From positions 38,710,301 through 38,774,300 of the forward strand of contig OY821783.1 in assembly GCA_963682175.1 (NCBI GenBank): DNA of 64,000 bases. The letters are read 5' to 3'. Positions 33,425 to 45,055 of the stretch are shown in pieces (position 1 is the stretch's first letter; the number at the start of each line of letters is the position of its first letter). A program made the translations under genes and the position numbers. The notes beneath the pieces were generated by a model. It was given only the letters and a program-made list of their open reading frames with translations, was not told where the DNA came from and ran no database searches. Origin of the DNA: Triglochin maritima. Its lineage: Eukaryota > Streptophyta > Magnoliopsida > Alismatales > Juncaginaceae.

Positions 33425-33690
33425 GCGACGGTCAAACGAAAACTTCCATTGGTCGACCACTACCATTACCAGGAACGTTTCTTGATAATTTTGGTCGACC
33501 GATGCCACCAATCGGTCTATCGCTTCACGGTTATCTTCAGCTCTTTGCAACTTTTTGGTCGATCATTTTTTCAAGAACTTTTTGGAGTTCAGGAACAATC
33601 GACTGGTATGTTCTTTTATCGACCGTTCTTGAACTCCAAAAAGTTCTTGGAAAAATCTGTCAAACGGTGTCCAACACCGGTCAATTGTTT
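33425..33690. repeat. GGTCGACC palindrome cluster 3
   Basis: TGGTCGACCA, TTGGTCGACCGATG, ATCGACCG, TGGTCGATCA and related variants recur about eight to ten times. They are more diverged than the other two clusters and lie upstream of the TATA-like site of the LTR remnant on the minus strand. Confidence 0.65.
33572..33649. repeat. Inverted repeat with 25-bp arms
   Basis: Arms 33572-33596 (starting CAAGAACTTTTTGGAGTTC) and 33625-33649 are complementary except at one position, with a 28-nt loop that itself holds GGTCGACC-related sequence. Confidence 0.85.
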
Positions 33691-33790
33691 TTTCTTGTTT
33701 TTCTTGCATTAACGAATTTAAACCGATTCCCAACAAGTTCAAGATGGAAGGGTTCATGTGCTTTTGTTTTGGAGTAGACATCAATGAAAA

Positions 33791-34403
33791 TGTCTAGCAT
33801 GGAGTCTTGGCATCCTTTAATTGTTTGGGAGATCTAAAGCAAGTTCTATATTTTCTTGTAGTCCAATTAGTGCAGTGGTTTGCTCCTTCATGAGGTGCTT
33901 GTTTGCGAGGAAGGAAAAGTATAGATATAGATGACTCGTAAAAGCTCAACATTGCCATTTATATATCAGTGTTAAATGAATCTCAAACTTAATCACTCTT
34001 ACATATCTCGAGATGATTTGCATCAACAACAAAATTAAATTAGGTTTTTACAAATATATTTTAGATTTGCTTTCAGAAAGTATTTCTACAATAGAAATGC
34101 ACATTGCACGTTTAGTAACACAAATAAATATGATTTTAATGGTATAAGTGTAAATATATGATATTATAGTGATCACCTAGAAAATAATAATACAAATTTT
34201 AATAGTTTTTCGGTGGTAGAGGAGTGAATAAATAATAAAATTTTAAAATTTAAGAATAAGAAAAGAGAGTTTAAAGTTTAAACACACACGAAAAGCATTT
34301 CGTTCCCACTCCACTCCACTTAACGAACTTTCTTCTTCTTCTTCTTCTTCATCTTCTAATCGAAAGGTCGAAACCCTAACCCTAACCGTTGGAGGAGGAG
34401 GTC
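33791..34403. other. Intergenic and promoter region of the ASI1-like gene
   Basis: AT-rich, then a CT/TTC-rich tract (34328-34352) typical of plant core promoters, just before the telo-box and ATG. Nothing else is recognised. Confidence 0.4.
34371..34387 (+). promoter_or_regulatory. Double telo-box upstream of the ASI1-like gene
   Basis: AAACCCTAACCCTAACC lies 17 bp upstream of the ATG at 34404. This is the second telo-box next to a start codon in the window. Confidence 0.5.
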
Positions 34404-37400
34404 ATGGCGGAGATCCCTGGATTGGTGTGGGGCCGGAAACAGGGGCGTCGGAACCCGAACGGGGCGCAGTTCTACGAATCGTTCACCCTCGACGGTGTGG
34501 ACTACTCCCTTTACGACGACGTCCTTCTTAATAATGATATTGATGATGAAGACCGAAAGCCGTATGTGGGGAAGCTGGTGAAGATCTGGCACCAGGAGAG
34601 GTTAGGGAGAAGGAGGATCAAGATTCTCTGGTTCTTTAAGAGGGACGAACTCCCACTCCCACTCAGACTAGGGCTGGAAATGGAGAATGACGATGAAGAT
34701 GATGAGCTCTTCTTGGCCACAGGGACTGCCCAATCCATTGGGGTCTTCAATGTTAATCGCCTGGTATGGTTTTTTGTTTTTGTTTTTTGAGAAATTTGTT
34801 TTGAGATTATTAATTTCATGTTAGGAAGCATTGGTTGGAAAGTGTAATGTGGTGTGCACGTCAAAGGACATAAGAAATCCACGACCTTATTACTTCCAAC
34901 TTCAGGGTTTCCAAATAGCCAGAGAGATGAACCTTCCAAGAAAATGAGGCTGGCAGATGATACGATAAAACCTTCACATGACCCAGGAATGGTTGTTACT
35001 AGTTTGGAATCATTATGCTTTGCTTTGGTCCTATTTCTCTTATATATATGTCTTAAGGAAATTGAGTGGTGGATAGACGATGTCAAGGCTGCAGTATTGA
35101 TAGGGAATCAAGGTGTGATGCATATCGTAGTACCTCTTTTGGCTCATTAAGTCACCATAAGATATTTATTTGAACCTTCCTTCTTTCTAGCCAAATATTG
35201 TGCTAATATTTCTTCTTGCATGCCAACATTCAGCTGTCATCTTGCCACTCTTAGGCAATTCCTATTCTTTCATGCATGTTTATTGAGTTTTAATTCATCT
35301 TTACGTGCATCTCCTAACATTCGCCATACTAGGAAAACAATTGTACATGTTTTGATGGGTCTGTATTGATCAACTCTAACCAACTATTATTCATACTTCT
35401 CTAGGGCTTTACCATAGTATGCACTTGCATCTTGACTTCTGGTGTATTTAAGGGGTGTATTTTACTGTCTTTCAAACTCTTTTGGTTTTGTTACTAGACA
35501 TACAAACCATTCACTTTCAATTTATTTATTCTCGTATTAATTTGTTCAGCGGACAAAAAAAATAGATGCGTGACATACTCTCAAAACTTGATAAACTTGA
35601 AGTTAAAGACGGGAAGAAAAAAATATGGAATCATCCTGATTTTATGAGTTGGTTGTGTTATCTTGGAGTATCATTCAGTTCTTCATTGTCTAAGATTCTT
35701 CTTAGGTTTTCCTCTGAAGTCTAAATCATAATGTTGAATATAGACAATGGATAACATATTTCCAAATGAAGGAACACAATTGACTGTTAAAACAACATTG
35801 AATTGAAAACATGTAAATTTCATTATGCATGTTAAGCTGCAAATTAGGTTGATTTTTTTGAGTGGAGCATTTTTTTGGTACTTTATTAATTATCATTTTG
35901 TTTTGGGTTCACAGGAAAGGAAGAAGTGGTTTGCAGATCTGGTAAGAAGCTAATCTTTCATCCTTCTCACAAAATTTTGTGATTTCATTTTTGCCTAGAA
36001 GAAGATGTTGAGTTCAAAGTAGCAATTTTTTGTTGTATTAACTATTAATTGTTCTCATGTATTATCAAATTATCCATGTCATTTCTTTTGATTGTATTGC
36101 AAATCATATTTATCTTCACTTTCCAGCTGAGAATCATGAAGGCAGATAAGGGTAGTAGTAAGACACGAAACAGTTATGAGCATATGTGAGCTTTTGAATT
36201 GATTGTGTGACCTTTGATATCTTCTAGTAAGATCACCGGAGTCCCATCAATTTGTTTTGCCTTAATGTTGTAGTTGCTTTGAGATTACAAAGTTGCTTGT
36301 AAGAAAGAAAGAAAGAAAGAAAACACAATCTCTCTTTGGTCAAGCTTAGCCGAAGCCAATATTTATTGTTTGTTAAGAATGGTTGGTTTGTTAACAAGTT
36401 TTGACGATGATTGATATCTAATATGTTTTCCTCTGTGTACGAATCACTTAGTGTTCTATAGCTTCTAATTTGTTGAGTTTAGTGATAATATTTTAAAAAT
36501 CTAATATTGTGTGCAAAATAAATCTTTGGTTTCTATTGCAAAAATACTAACAAGAAAGATTTGTTCTTGTTCTCATATGTGTGGCAGTTTTGTAATCTTA
36601 TTGCATTTTAAACTTGTTCCTTGAAGCCTTGGGAAGCTCAACTACAGAATGCCATTGAGCAGAATAGATTTGTAATGCTTCATAATTTGGACCCTGACTA
36701 CTCCCGTTCAGAAATTGTGGTATGACTTACAATTTTTGTAGTCAAAAGCACATCAGCACTGCTATTTTGAATTTTATATGGCACCTTAGTATATCCGAAC
36801 CTTTGATGCATTTTTTTTGGCTATCATTCAAAATTTACTCACAGTATTACAAAAGTTCTTTCTTGTGTGCCTCTTTCTCTTCATTCTGAGCATATGAAAT
36901 ATTGAGCAGAAATAAAAGATAATTACTTGATTTCCTATAGATGGCATATCGTGTTTGATGGTCCATAGAAACCAACTTCATTATTTAATGTTGAAGGTGA
37001 AATTTCTTGAGGTCACATCCCTAGATATGCAGTTTTACTCTTAATTAACAATTCAGTTTCCAATATCATTCCTTTTGTATTAGGTTTTACTGTTTTATCT
37101 TTTGAGTTTCACAAATATCTTGTTTATTTCAACAGGATCTGATATATTGTGCTTTCCGGGAGAATTGTTCTGTCAGGTTAATTGAACAATCTACTTTTAC
37201 AAACCCACATCATGGTATGCAACAATGCAACTGTTACTATTCACTTCACTGCGTAACGTAATACTAGCTTAAGACAATCCATCTTTTGTAGGTGAAGCAC
37301 TTGTTATTTTCAAATCATCACATGCAGCCGAACTGGTAGTCCAAAAATTGCACACAGAAACTCTTATGCTGCCAAATGGAAGGTACTTGGTAGGTTCTTC

Positions 37401-38213
37401 TTGTAGTTAGTCGTGTTGTTTCATTGGTTGAGAACGTCAGATGAGATGGTGATGGGAATTTCGAGTTCTCTGAAGGATAACTACTTGCGTCTATTTAGGT
37501 ATTGTGCAGGAGAGAGGTGCCGAAATCCTATTTTCTGTTGCTGCAGTATGCTATTATGAAACCCTCTGCTTGTAACACAGAAACATTGTGGTTCTTCAAA
37601 ATGTAGTGAACCTATTACTCATCTTATGGTGTCTTAGTTAATTTTATTAAATAGGTCATTTTCCCCCACAACTATTGATGATTACCGAATCCTATTCCCT
37701 TGGAAGAATTGTTATTTTTCGTTGGTTTGATCACATTTTTTGGTTTGTCTTGCAGACCTCTGGTAGCTAAAACTAAGATTGAAAAGTCGCCTCACAAGCA
37801 ATCTTCACAACTGATTGGCATTATTCCTGTTGACAAACACATAAATCCTAAATATCTTAGAAAAGGAAAGGTGATTATTCTTCCTTCTGTTATGGACTAA
37901 AACAAGGAATTAAGAGATGGGTTTATATGGTATATGATCTATTTACTCCCTTTTCCTCGCTGCAGCGGTCTGTAGCATCAAGTTCACATTATTCACAGGG
38001 TAACACAATCGAATATGCAATGGCCATGGAGTGGATGTATCTTGCACACTGTTCGATGCATTGGTGGCAAGACCTACATGAGGTCAACTTGGGTGCATGT
38101 ATTAGTTTTTTTTCACATTATAACTGCTGCTAAGCTTCGCCTAATACTGCATACGATTGCAGGCGCATTATCAGGAGGTTATGGTATTTACAGGCCATCT
38201 TAAAACCAAGTAA
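34404..38213 (+). pseudogene. ASI1: ASI1-like BAH/RRM gene, disrupted in exon 2
   Basis: Exon 1 (34404-34763) encodes the start of a BAH domain (FYESFTLDGVDYSLYDDVLL, YVGKLVKIWHQ, KILWFFKRDEL). Exon 2 (from 34825) continues EALVGKCNVVCTSKDIRNPR and then hits TGA at 34945. Downstream exons match the rest of ANTI-SILENCING 1: 35915-35941 (ERKKWFADL), 36627-36719 (PWEAQ to MLHNLDPDYSRSEIV, the RRM start), 37136-37214, 37292-37382 (EALVIFKSSHAAELVVQKL), 37756-37870, 37966-38082 (NTIEYAMAMEWMYLAH) and 38163-38213. Arabidopsis ASI1 binds chromatin and RNA and aids full-length transcription of genes with heterochromatic introns. Here the BAH C-terminal half and the linker are missing, so the product is probably a ~160-aa BAH fragment. 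A functional isoform cannot be excluded. Confidence 0.7.
36301..36322 (+). repeat. (GAAA)n microsatellite
   Basis: About five AAGA/GAAA units in an intron of the ASI1-like gene. Confidence 0.7.
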
Positions 38214-41055
38214 TGCTACTACAACAATCATCTAGATCAGATGTGTTATCACAGGTTTCAAACGTCTGAACAAATTTGTCTGATCAGATTGCTCTTCCTC
38301 TGAAATCCTCTGCTGGGTTTTATTCAACAGATCGAGTTTTTTTTTCTTTCCAGATCGAGTCGGAATGACTTCTCCATTGATTTTGTTACATATCTTATAA
38401 CTGTAAATCCTTTGATGACCATTTTAAACAGTGTCATGTTAACCATACAGAACTCTGTAAATAGTTGATGTCAAGAATCATGAGAATTAATACTTCTCAT
38501 GTCTGAAGCACTTCATGGGTAAAGATGTGATTTGCTGTGGAAGCCATGAACAACTCTGATTCCAAATTCAAATACGAAGAGAATCATATTAGTTTAGATC
38601 CTTAAAACCTGTAACATGCATTGAATGATTGAATCTATTTTTGGGCCGAAACAGACGACAAATGGTTTAATTAGTGGGTCATGTGGCATTTCTAATTTCT
38701 AACCTGTAACTAATGAGGACCCATGCGTTATCAAATGCCTCCAAAACCGAATCTAGTCAAACGCACCGGTATTTAGCAAATTTAGGCATCTTCTCCTTGT
38801 GACTTTGTTCCTAATTTTGTATGTAATCATAAACACAAAAATGTGGCATTTCATCCCACACCGCATCTGAAAGTCTGCCTCCATGTCTTAACAAAATTAA
38901 CTTCTTCACTAAAACCTTAAAAAACAAGTGTTCAACCAACCTGCTATGATCATGTAATGGGGCTTTATTGAATTGCCACCAAGCCAACTCCATCACTAAA
39001 ACACAATGTTGTATACCAACGTCTCATTCGTAAGATATCGGACAAGTTTGATTAAAATCAATCTATCAACTTGGCAGGGAAAACCCTTCAACTTCAAAAT
39101 TTATGGAGATAGAAGTACGACAGAATCTGCATGCACAAGCCAGATGAACGTTTCTGAAACATTTCAGCACACCAACAACATTCATAACACAGCATAGTTA
39201 TTAGTGATACATGTTTTAGGCTTTTATAACACACCAACCACACAATTCCTACTGATTCCTGTCAGAGTAATGTGGTTTTGTGAAATTAAGAACACACACA
39301 CTTGCAATCTTGTTTTGCCCTGCATGTAATGAATGATATGGTATAGTATACAACATATACTCCAGAAAATGAGGTGCACACATGTGGCTGTCGGATTCCA
39401 CCTGTGCAGATACTTGTCCTTAAGACATTTGCACGTGGTTTGGAAGAAATGTTGGGTGTTCTCACGGAGTGTTTGTTTTCTTTCATGACAATGAAACCAC
39501 ACTCTGACACCTCCATTCCTCACTGTCACTTTCACTTCCACTTCTTTCTGGTTTTTGACATCTTCTTATCATCATGTTTAGTTACAGTTTAGATGGATTT
39601 TGCTATTTTTGTTCAAGGCATGTGATGACATGGATGGATGGATGCATGCAGGGTTTGTTGTCCAAGATTAGAATTGTTAAGTGTGGTGTACTTATTTTTT
39701 GTTTAGGACGCATGCTGACTGCTGAGTGAGTTTAAACTGCTGAAGATGAGCAGATGATTAAACTAATATAGTGTCATTGTTACTGTCATCTCATCCATGA
39801 GGTGCATGGGCTCATCAATAATTGGATGTCACACTAGTGGCCGGACAACACCAGCATGGTCTTTAGGCACTATATCTTTAAATATATAGTTATGATGAAT
39901 ATATGTTTATTACCCACGAGTGAAAAATTGAACTACGTTGTTCGCATATTGGATTAAAATGGCTCTACAAATTAACCATTCGTGTTTCTTATTATTCGTG
40001 AAATAACAAACGATCAGTTGTGCATCGATCGAGTCAAATGGTCCATTAATTGGAAACTTCTCTAATTACTATAGCTATGATTGCATATGTTCAATCCTCT
40101 TTGTCTTGTTAATCATGCAGGAAGCTATTTTGAGACACTTGTTAATATTGTTGATGATCTATTATGATGAACATGCGATGGTATTCTTAACTTTACAAAG
40201 TACAAAATAACAAATATTCAACAAAGATATATAATATATATCCCAGGCCCCCACAGGTGTCCAAGACCTAATACAGTACCCTATTGACATGTGTAGCTGC
40301 CCTCACCCATACCTGAAAGCAGTCCCCACATTTTTGTCTCTTGGATCTTAATTAATTCCCCATGTTGATCGATGAATAAGAAGGAAAAAAAAAGCAATGG
40401 TGGCCGGTGTACATGTTCTCTCTGGTTGGTGCAAATTTTCAAAATCTTTGTTGGTTGGAAGCCCCTAGTGGTGAAGTGCTCAAACCCTAGCTAGGTTTGT
40501 TTTGGTGCACTTGCTTTTGTGTCAAACTCCATCTTAACCTTATCCACCCAAGTGATGACACAAGTCAACAACCTAAGGCTCAGATGTCTGCCTATAAGTG
40601 CTATGTCTTCCTCTTCTTCCTGTGTGTTTTCACCGAAAAGCCCACATCTTTTGAAAGGTTGTTGACTGGGATCCATGCAGGGATATCACATGGAGATGTA
40701 TGTGTTATTGTTCAACCATTAGCCTCTTGATGTGACCATGGAGGATTGGACCTTAGAGTCAATTTATCTTTCAAGTTTGAATGAATAGTATGCTTTCATG
40801 TGCCTCCAATAATGTAGACCGCATTGTTCTTTTGAGGCGGTGCGGAGAAGAGGAAATTCTTGATCATTAACCATGTATATATTCATCATGCAGGTGTTTG
40901 TAGTAACTAATTCAGCTTGTCGTGGTGACGTCATTACTTGTTGAGATTCCGGCGAAGATATATATGGGTAAAAAAGAAATCATTGTGCTCTTATATATAT
41001 ATATATATATATTGTGTGTCCCCCTTTTGCTTCCTATTATATATTGAGTAATCAA

Positions 41056-41132
<77 letters not shown>

Positions 41133-41492
41133 ATAAAGGGTAGTTTGCATTAAAGATAATAGCGCTTCTGCTATGAACCACAGCTAAAGGGTGAGAATTC
41201 AAGATATAAAAGACAGCAATATTAGAGTGCTTAGTACAATGTTCTCTCTAGCAAAGCAAAGTAGCATAACAGTAAAGTGAAAGGAGTCTGTAATCAAGTA
41301 TATATTTGATATGCATACTTTTCCAAAGATGGTATGATATGTGATCTTCCATTGACTTTCATAAGGGTAATGTGAACCATTCATTTTTTTTATGTTTAAA
41401 AGTTGATTGGTTTTGTTTGACACTTGCTTGTTTCTAGTTCATTGTAAATGTCACCTAAACTATTCACTTCCTACTTGAGAGATTTGGCAAGG
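38214..41492. other. Intergenic region
   Basis: AT-rich DNA; the first few hundred bases may be 3' UTR of the ASI1-like gene. Small open frames show no family signature. I see no RNA gene. Confidence 0.45.
41058..41129. repeat. (TA)n microsatellite, ~72 bp
   Basis: Uninterrupted TA dinucleotides for about 36 units. A shorter (TA)n lies at 40994-41012. Confidence 0.9.
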
Positions 41493-41992
41493 TCATGTGT
41501 TGACACACAAAAAAAAAATCTCAAATCGATACAATTTTTCTAATGATCGTCGACCAATTGCCATCCCGATTTAGTGGAAATTGGAACTCTATTGAAGTAT
41601 AGATTAAGCAATATCATCAAAATGAAGTAGTATTTCATAGATCAATCTCTTGATCTAAGTTTATTCGATTAAACATGAAAATATAGTCAAAACTGGAAGA
41701 GATGTGGAAATTCACATGATTCAAAGGTAAAAAATGAAATTTTACCATTGAGAACATAAATAAAATAAATAGATACAAAGATGATGCATATCTCACGTCA
41801 GTAGTTTTTCATAATCAACATGCATATTGCAAATTCTCACCTCATGCATGCGTGAGGTTCAAGCCTCACAACTCACGTCCTTCATGACATGTTCCACGTC
41901 AACCCCATGCTCACTACCTCTCATCCCCACGATCATGCCCATGATCTGATCCATCATCACACGTTCTCCTCCCACTTCTATTTCTCTTCCTC

Positions 41993-41999
41993 TATAAAA
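41993..41999 (+). promoter_or_regulatory. LTR TATA box
   Basis: TCTATAAAAG context, about 495 bp into the LTR. An identical site lies at 57079-57085 in the 3' LTR. Confidence 0.65.
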
Positions 42000-42114
42000 G
42001 AATACACATACACAACTCCACAATACACACAACTCCACACACAGACAACTCTACACACACATCACAATCCCGACAACTCCTGCAGTGACTACAACGCTAT
42101 CGCCCGCGAAGACT

Positions 42115-42300
42115 TCGACAGACTCCGGATAACATACAACATCGACGACAACTTGACGGCTCCGGACATACGTCTTCGACAACTCCGGATAACATACAAC
42201 GTCGACGACAACTTGACGGCTCCGGACATACGTCTTCGACAACTCCGGTTAATATATAACGTTGACAATAATTCGACAACTCCGGCTTCATCAACAATTC
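42115..42300 (+). repeat. ~60-bp tandem repeat downstream of the LTR TATA box
   Basis: Units begin 'cgacagactccgg' or 'cgacaactccgg' at 42115, 42177 and 42237. They contain 'aacatacaac' and 'ggctccggacatacgtctt'. They lie in the presumed transcribed leader. The copy in the 3' LTR is at 57201-57386. Confidence 0.85.
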
Positions 42301-42389
42301 CGTTGCAACTCCGGCAAGTGCAACATTAGTACCGGCGTTTGCTTCATCAAAATAATAATAACAATAATAATTAAACTAAATGTGCACGG

Positions 42390-42600
42390 GTGGCCACACC
42401 CTTGGGGATCCGTACCCATCCGTGTACTTAACGACCGTTCCGGCCTCCTCCTTTTAAGGAATCGAACCCGGACGGTCGCCCGTTTAGCCAAACGGCCACC
42501 TCCCTTGGGGAATCGTACCCGTTTGGCTTGGGAAAAATACGTCATTCCGGCCTCTTCCTTTTTGAAGGATCGAACCCGGTTTGATCGACTATAATTTGGC
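42390..42600 (-). repeat. tRNA-like (Pol III box-bearing) segment within the LTR
   Basis: On the minus strand, TGGCCGTTTGG (42498-42488) resembles an A box and GGTTCGATTCC (42468-42458) closely matches a B box. A second GGTTCGATCC lies at ~42580-42571. The minus-strand 3' side ends in an AT-rich tail ('taattattattgttattatt'). It could be an embedded tRNA-derived SINE; the A-to-B distance is short and no full tRNA fold was found. Confidence 0.4.
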
Positions 42601-44959
42601 AAAACAAAAAGACGCCGGAAGGCTGCCGAAATTCAACCAGAAATACTCTAACCGATAAAAAGCAAACAACGGTTCCATGTCTGGTCTAACATTAATTAAT
42701 CAAAACCACATCAAAGGCATGTTGTAATGCTGCCTAAATCGCACAAGAATTTATGGTCTCTACAATTAAATCGGATGAAATGATGCCCCAACTCATTCGT
42801 ATGTGAGATTTTGACTGCAACTCCAAAAAAAAATGTGCATATGTGCACCTCTCTTGAAAAGATAACTCGTAACTCTTCAAGAAATTAACCATTAATCGAA
42901 ATTGATTTGATCTCAGTCTGGCTAATCAGCATGTTGAGGTTGGATGTTGAAGGGTCTGGTTTCAAGATGTGGGTTTAACACGAATATCCAATTGTATCGT
43001 AAGATTCATGATATAGAATCTGAAAACTCTGATAGAAAATTGTGATCTATGTATTTTAGATGACAAATACAAAAATTGGACTAAGCACAAGTTCAAATGA
43101 TGATAATCAAGTGCCATATTATGCATTCAAACTATGACTGCCGCAAATCAAACCAAGTTCATATAAGTCTTCAATAGCAAGGTCTTCTACATACAATGTT
43201 ATCGTATTTGGGTGTTAAATGAGTTAAAAGAATTTATTTTTTTAATTCAATTAGAAAGGCCATATATGCACATACATCTCTATACGTCCAAGGCACTAGG
43301 GATTTCCATGAAAATGCAAGTGACGAGATTTTGCATGTGAAACCCTATACAAATAACAGATTGAAGTATGGTGGTCATGCTTTGAAAACAATCAACCAAT
43401 CCAACACTTTTGACAAGATTACAAATAGACCACCCAAATGGACAAAATTACCAACTCTCTTGTTAGTGAGATGAATTACAACAATATACAAGTGGTACCA
43501 TTTGATTTACAAAATCAATCTTAAAATACAAATAGTCCCCTTAAATGGACAAACAACAAATCCACCCCTAAATGTGGATAAATTGCAAACTAAATCTTCA
43601 AAGTTGTAAAATATGTCAACCAACCTAAAAATCGAAAACAAACATAAAACCTAAATATTGACTGCTCTAATAATAAGCGAGGATGCACGCCAAGCTGGAT
43701 CTTGGGTTCCCTCTCTCTTATCGTTGGAGTGATCAAAAACTAAAATATGGATTACCTTAGTCGTAAGTGAGGATGCACGCCAAGCTTGATCTTGGGTTCC
43801 CTCTCCCTTACTGGCGATGGAGTCTTCATTTAACAAATCAAATAAACAAAACAAAATATATACACAAAACCCTCCGGGTCATGAGGTTAAACTGTCCAAC
43901 ACACATAACAAATTATATACATAAAATATTCTCCTAGTTATGAGTTTAAACTAACTATTTGATGATATTCAAATATAAGAATCATCGACAATATAACAAA
44001 TACATACATATAAAACCCTCCTAGGTTACGAGGCTAAACTGACCAAGATGTGACGATATCGATCAAAAGGATAATCGTCCAAATAAGTCAAATAATACAT
44101 ACACAAAACCCTCCGGATCACGAGGCTAAACTGTCCAAGACACTCAACAAATTGTGTATATAAAATATTCTCCCAGTTATGAGATTAAACTAAACTATTC
44201 GATGATATTTATACATAAGAATCATCGGCAATATGACAAAGATGCATACACAAAACCCTCCGGGTTACGAGGCTAAATTAACCAAAACATTATAATATCG
44301 ATCAAAGAATAATCGTCCACACAGAATATCACACATAAATACCTCCTAGGTTATGAGGCTAAACTAACCGTTTTTTTTTTACGATATTCTAATATCAGAA
44401 TTATCGTTGATAAATTAACACGGTGTATTCAGCATAAAGTTGAAGAACCTAAACATATACAAAACCCTCCTAGGTTACGAGGCTAAATTGATCATATTGT
44501 GACAATATATCACAACAAAAGGGAGATCATTATCGAATCGATCAAAGCACGAATCGATACATCCCCGTCCCTAATATACCGAAATATAAATACCCTATTA
44601 ATAAAATATATATCTGAAATTGTTAAATATAACAACAATTTTGGTTTATAGTTCGCAAACGGATGCTTATATATCTTCCATTTTTTTGTAATATATAAAT
44701 ATGTCAACTCTTTTATTTCATATTTATTCCTTCAATTTAATGAAATGAAAGAAAATGTTGCACTTATTTACTTTCTGGCTAGTTATTCACACTTATTTAA
44801 TTTCCTGTACAAATGAATGACACGAGCCATGACACAATGAGGCATTCTTCTATAAGAAGTTGTAAGGTGCGGAATTCCATTATGAATTCTTGAGAGGTCT
44901 TCGCAACACCAAAAAAAATATATAAACACAAAAGAACAAAAAACCCACGTTAAACAGAA

Positions 44960-44976
44960 TGGCACGCCCGGTGGGA
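44960..44976 (+). other. Tat element primer-binding site
   Basis: TGGCACGCCCGGTGGGA begins 4 nt after the 5' LTR, in the usual position. It starts with the TGG complement of tRNA 3' CCA. I do not assign the tRNA. Confidence 0.65.
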
Positions 44977-45055
44977 CCTCTCATCCTCGTAGTCATGTCT
45001 CGTGTCATTAATCTAACATAAAACCTTCCACGTTGTACAGGAACGAAAATTTGCG

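Larger units (their letters stand above)
33085..33790 (-). mobile_element. LTR remnant with GGTCGACC motifs
   Basis: On the minus strand a motif-rich upstream part (33790-33420) is followed by TATTTAAATG (~33375), a CT/GA-rich leader, 'tcccttgtaatcttag', and then 'ggatgtaggtacgttgccg' with 'aatcacgtgtgtcgtgg'. That order (U3, TATA, R, then a GTAGGT-CC-GAA-type U5) is typical of plant LTRs, especially copia. I cannot define the ends or a target duplication. Confidence 0.5.
41498..44956 (+). repeat. Tat element 5' LTR (3,459 bp)
   Basis: A TATA box (TATAAAA, 41993-41999) is followed by a ~60-bp tandem repeat (42115-42300), a tRNA-like antisense segment (42390-42600) and many short 'gaggctaaac' motifs (43860-44490). 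Small frames, such as the 146-codon one at 41889-42329, follow the repeats and I do not call them genes. Confidence 0.95.

Noticed and set aside
34371..34387. Interstitial telomeric repeat
   Set aside because: Only about two units are present, next to a start codon; a telo-box promoter motif is the better reading.
36127..36187. Extra exon in the ASI1-like gene (after 'tttccag', before 'gtgagc')
   Set aside because: In the family WFxxL joins directly to PWE, which 35915-35941 and 36627-36719 do in phase. An exon here would insert unrelated residues.
41889..42329. 146-codon frame in the LTR, repeated at 56975-57415
   Set aside because: It spans the TATA box and a 60-bp tandem repeat. It is open because the repeat lacks stops, and there is no recognisable protein.
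42458..42498. Functional tRNA gene on the minus strand
   Set aside because: A- and B-box-like sequences exist, but I could not form an acceptor stem or a complete cloverleaf, so I list it only as tRNA-like.
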